64,000 bases of DNA, taken from Streptomyces pyxinae (GTDB lineage Bacteria; Actinomycetota; Actinomycetes; Streptomycetales; Streptomycetaceae). Below the pieces are notes generated by a model. The model saw nothing but the letters and a program-made list of their open reading frames with translations. It was not told the DNA's origin and ran no database searches. The stretch is taken from positions 558,001 through 622,000 of the forward strand of contig NZ_JANUGQ010000001.1 in NCBI RefSeq assembly GCF_024756275.1, read 5' to 3'. This document shows positions 61,900 through 64,000 of the stretch, in pieces. Position numbers and translations under genes: made by a program. The first letter of the stretch is position 1. Each line of letters opens with the position of its first letter.

Positions 61900-63450
61900 T
61901 CAGGCCAGCGGGCCGGTGACCTTCTCGACCGCCTCGACCAGCTTCCCGGCCCGTACGAAGGCGTCGGCGGCGTCCAGGTCGGGGGCGAGGAACCGGTCGG
62001 GGCCGGGCCCCTGCACCCCGGCCGCGCGCAGCGCCTCGACGGCCGCGCGGGAGGCGGGGGCGGCCGACAGGCCGTGGCGCAGCTCTATGGCGCGGGTGGC
62101 GGCGTACAGTTCCACCGCGATCACCCGGTTGAGGTTCTCGACGGCGGTGCGCAGCTTGCGGGCGGCGGACCAGCCCATCGACACATGGTCCTCCTGCATG
62201 GCGGAGGACGGGATGGAGTCGGCGGAGGCCGGGACCGCCAGCCGCTTCAGCTCGCTGACGAGCGCGGCCTGGGTGTACTGGGCGATCATCAGCCCGGAGT
62301 CCACCCCGGCGTCGTCGGCCAGGAAGGCCGGCAGCCCGTGCGAGCGGTTCTTGTCGAGGAGGCGGTCGGTGCGGCGCTCGGCGATGGAGGCCAGGTCGGC
62401 GGCGGCGATGGCCAGGAAGTCGAGGACGTACGCGACCGGGGCGCCGTGGAAGTTGCCGTTCGACTCCACCCGGCCGTCCGGCAGCACCACCGGGTTGTCC
62501 ACGGCGGCGGCCAGCTCCCGCTCGGCCACCAGCCGGGCGTGGGCGAGGGTGTCCCGCCCGGCGCCCGCCACCTGCGGGGCGCACCGCACCGAGTAGGCGT
62601 CCTGGACCCGGGGGGCGGCCTCCTCCTGGAAGTGACCGGTCAGCTCGGAGCCCGCCAGCACGGCCAGCATGTTGGCGGCGGCGGCCGCCTGACCGGGGTG
62701 CGGCCGGATGGCGTGCAGCTCGGGCGCGAGCACCTTCTCGCTGCCGAGCAGGGCCTCCAGGGTGAGGGCGGCGGAGATGTCGGCGGAGGTGTAGAGCCGG
62801 TCCAGGTCGGCCAGCGCCATGATCAGCATGCCGAGCATGCCGTCGGTGCCGTTGAGGAGGGCCAGGCCCTCCTTCTCGCGCAGCTCCACCGGGACGATCC
62901 CGTGCTCGGCCAGCAGCTCGCCCGCCGGGCGCACGGTGCCGTCGGGGCCCTCGGCGTCGCCCTCGCCCATCAGAGCCAGGGCGCAGTGGCTGAGCGGCGC
63001 CAGGTCGCCGGAGCAGCCGAGCGAACCGTACTCGTGCACCTGCGGGGTGATGCCGGCGTTGAGCACATCGGCCATGGTCTGGGCGACCTCGGGCCGGACG
63101 CCGGTATGGCCGGAGGCGACGGTCTTGAGCCGCAGGAACATCAGCGCCCGGACCACCTCGCGCTCGACCGGCTTGCCCATGCCGGCGGCGTGCGAGCGCA
63201 CGATGTTCCGCTGGAGCTGGGTGCGCAGCTCATGGCCGATGTGGCGGGAGGCGAGCGCGCCGAAGCCGGTCGAGACGCCGTAGACGGGCTCGGGCTTGGC
63301 GGCGAGGGCGTCGACGGTCTCCCGGGCGCGGGCGAGGGCGGCGACGGCGTCCTGCGAGAGCTCGACCCGCGCGTTGTGGCGGGCCACGGCGATGACGTCC
63401 TGGGCGGTGGTGCCGGACGGTCCCACCACGACGGTCTGCTGCATACTCAT
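61900..63450 (-). CDS. hutH: Histidine ammonia-lyase
   Basis: Deaminates histidine to urocanate, the first step of histidine use. The 516-residue protein has the fold of MIO enzymes. The prosthetic group forms from the triad in EYGSLGCSGDLAPLSH (C146-S147-G148); the first residue is Cys where most homologues have Ala. YGVSTGFG near residue 57 supplies the catalytic Tyr, and HNARVELS and FHGAPVAYVLDFLA are conserved. ATG 63450 is preceded by TACGCT (63463-63458) and no ribosome site, so it is probably leaderless; ATG 63444 is an internal alternative. Confidence 0.95.
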   Translation of the reverse strand: MSMQQTVVVGPSGTTAQDVIAVARHNARVELSQDAVAALARARETVDALAAKPEPVYGVSTGFGALASRHIGHELRTQLQRNIVRSHAAGMGKPVEREVVRALMFLRLKTVASGHTGVRPEVAQTMADVLNAGITPQVHEYGSLGCSGDLAPLSHCALALMGEGDAEGPDGTVRPAGELLAEHGIVPVELREKEGLALLNGTDGMLGMLIMALADLDRLYTSADISAALTLEALLGSEKVLAPELHAIRPHPGQAAAAANMLAVLAGSELTGHFQEEAAPRVQDAYSVRCAPQVAGAGRDTLAHARLVAERELAAAVDNPVVLPDGRVESNGNFHGAPVAYVLDFLAIAAADLASIAERRTDRLLDKNRSHGLPAFLADDAGVDSGLMIAQYTQAALVSELKRLAVPASADSIPSSAMQEDHVSMGWSAARKLRTAVENLNRVIAVELYAATRAIELRHGLSAAPASRAAVEALRAAGVQGPGPDRFLAPDLDAADAFVRAGKLVEAVEKVTGPLA

Positions 63451-63788
63451 ATTCAGCAGCGTACGGACTGAATTCGAACCTGTCACGAGGTCGCCGTACA
63501 CCAGTTTCCCGGTCGCTCGGACGTCCGGGCGGCGACCGGCCGACCGGGCGACCGGCCGAGCGGAGGCCAGGCGGCTCGGAGGTCCGGCGGCCAGGCGGCC
63601 AGGCGGCCAGGCCGGGCGTCGGACTGGCGGGCGGTCGGCGTCAAGCTGCGGGCCGGCCGGCGTCAGCCCCGTGCGGGGCGGCGGCAGATCGCCGCCCGGC
63701 CGGACGCCGGACCGAGCCCCACTCGCCGCCGGGCCGGACACCGGACCGAGCCCGGTCCGCTTCCGGAAGCCCAGCCCTGCCCGCCTCC

Positions 63789-63867
63789 GGGCCGGTGTCA
63801 GACCCTGCGCGGGCCGGTGTCATGACCCTGCGCGGACCGATGTCAGACCCTGTGCGGACCCGCGTCA
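63789..63867. repeat. 22-bp minisatellite reaching into the next gene's stop
   Basis: GGGCCGGTGTCAGACCCTGC units at 63789-63810, 63811-63833, 63834-63855, then a diverged copy that contains the TCA (63865-63867) acting as stop codon of the partial minus-strand gene. The rest of 63451-63864 has CCAGGCGG tandem copies and no gene. Confidence 0.8.
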
Positions 63868-64000
63868 CACAGCGGGCGGGGCGTCCCGGAAGCTGCGGCG
63901 GTCCCGGGCGGTGGCCGGGGGCGCGTCGGCGAGGCGGAGCACCCCGCCGTCCCGGCCCGCCACCACCGGCTTCGGCAACCGCGCGGCCTTGGCCCGGTAC
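63865..64000 (-). CDS. C-terminal tail of a probable GGDEF-domain protein (partial)
   Basis: Only the last 44 residues are visible: YRAKAARLPKPVVAGRDGG then LRLADAPPATARDRRSFRDA. A GGDEF (diguanylate cyclase) domain normally ends with a YRAK-type helix, and I recall a GGDEF gene beside hutH in Streptomyces. That is the basis for the call and it is weak. The body of the gene is right of the window. Confidence 0.35.
   Translation of the reverse strand, partial: YRAKAARLPKPVVAGRDGGVLRLADAPPATARDRRSFRDAPPAV

Overview
The window is about 72% GC, with coding genes that carry G or C at nearly every third codon position, GTG/TTG starts, many ATGA/GTGA overlaps and several leaderless starts. It carries mycothiol amidase (mca), GTP-type PEP carboxykinase, a DasR-like operator at a chitinase and a class-E sortase-type LAxTG protein. 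Together these point to the chromosome of a Streptomyces or very close relative. I see no tRNA, rRNA, integrase or intact transposase.

Layout. 1-9.0 kb: the 3'-ward part of a NarL-type sensor kinase, then a minus-strand Tad pilus/secretion operon (conserved protein, cpaB, tadZ/cpaE, two TadE-like pseudopilins, tadA/cpaF, tadB, tadC). 9.2-14.4 kb: a secreted multidomain GH18 chitinase under a DasR-type operator, an atypical Nramp-family transporter, a short inverted-repeat element and a secreted M14 carboxypeptidase. 14.5-20.3 kb: a divergent cluster for D-amino-acid use (RidA, IclR regulator and PfkB kinase on one side; PLP amino-acid deaminase and D-aminoacylase on the other). 20.5-26.3 kb: a doubly frameshifted alpha/beta hydrolase, a WG-repeat protein, an MptB-like mannosyltransferase and an SDR. 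26.4-33.7 kb: housekeeping genes (alaT, small protein, pckG, hemolysin III, YyaL-type thioredoxin-domain protein).

33.7-43.0 kb looks like an inserted defence block: a complete type I-E interference operon (cas3-cas8e-cse2-cas7e-cas5e-cas6e) with no cas1, cas2 or CRISPR array, a +1 frameshift in a G7 run of cas6e, a HigB/HigA-type toxin-antitoxin pair with a palindromic promoter, and a chimeric relic of an Uma2 gene and a PIN-toxin gene. The backbone then resumes: small membrane protein, mca, DUF4307, greA, DrrAB-type exporter, ilvA, MarR regulator, sigma-like protein, metB, msrA, succinate-semialdehyde-type dehydrogenase, an SBD-HNH nuclease candidate (possible type IV restriction), DUF1330, L,D-transpeptidase lipoprotein, LAxTG protein, hutH and the tail of a probable GGDEF protein. 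From memory the pckG-to-hutH order resembles a known Streptomyces backbone segment; that comparison was not computed.

The most striking non-gene signal is a recurring class of GC-rich minisatellites (units of about 15-45 bp) between genes. In at least five places a repeat unit contains the stop codon of the adjoining minus-strand gene. Strong hairpin terminators separate most convergent pairs.
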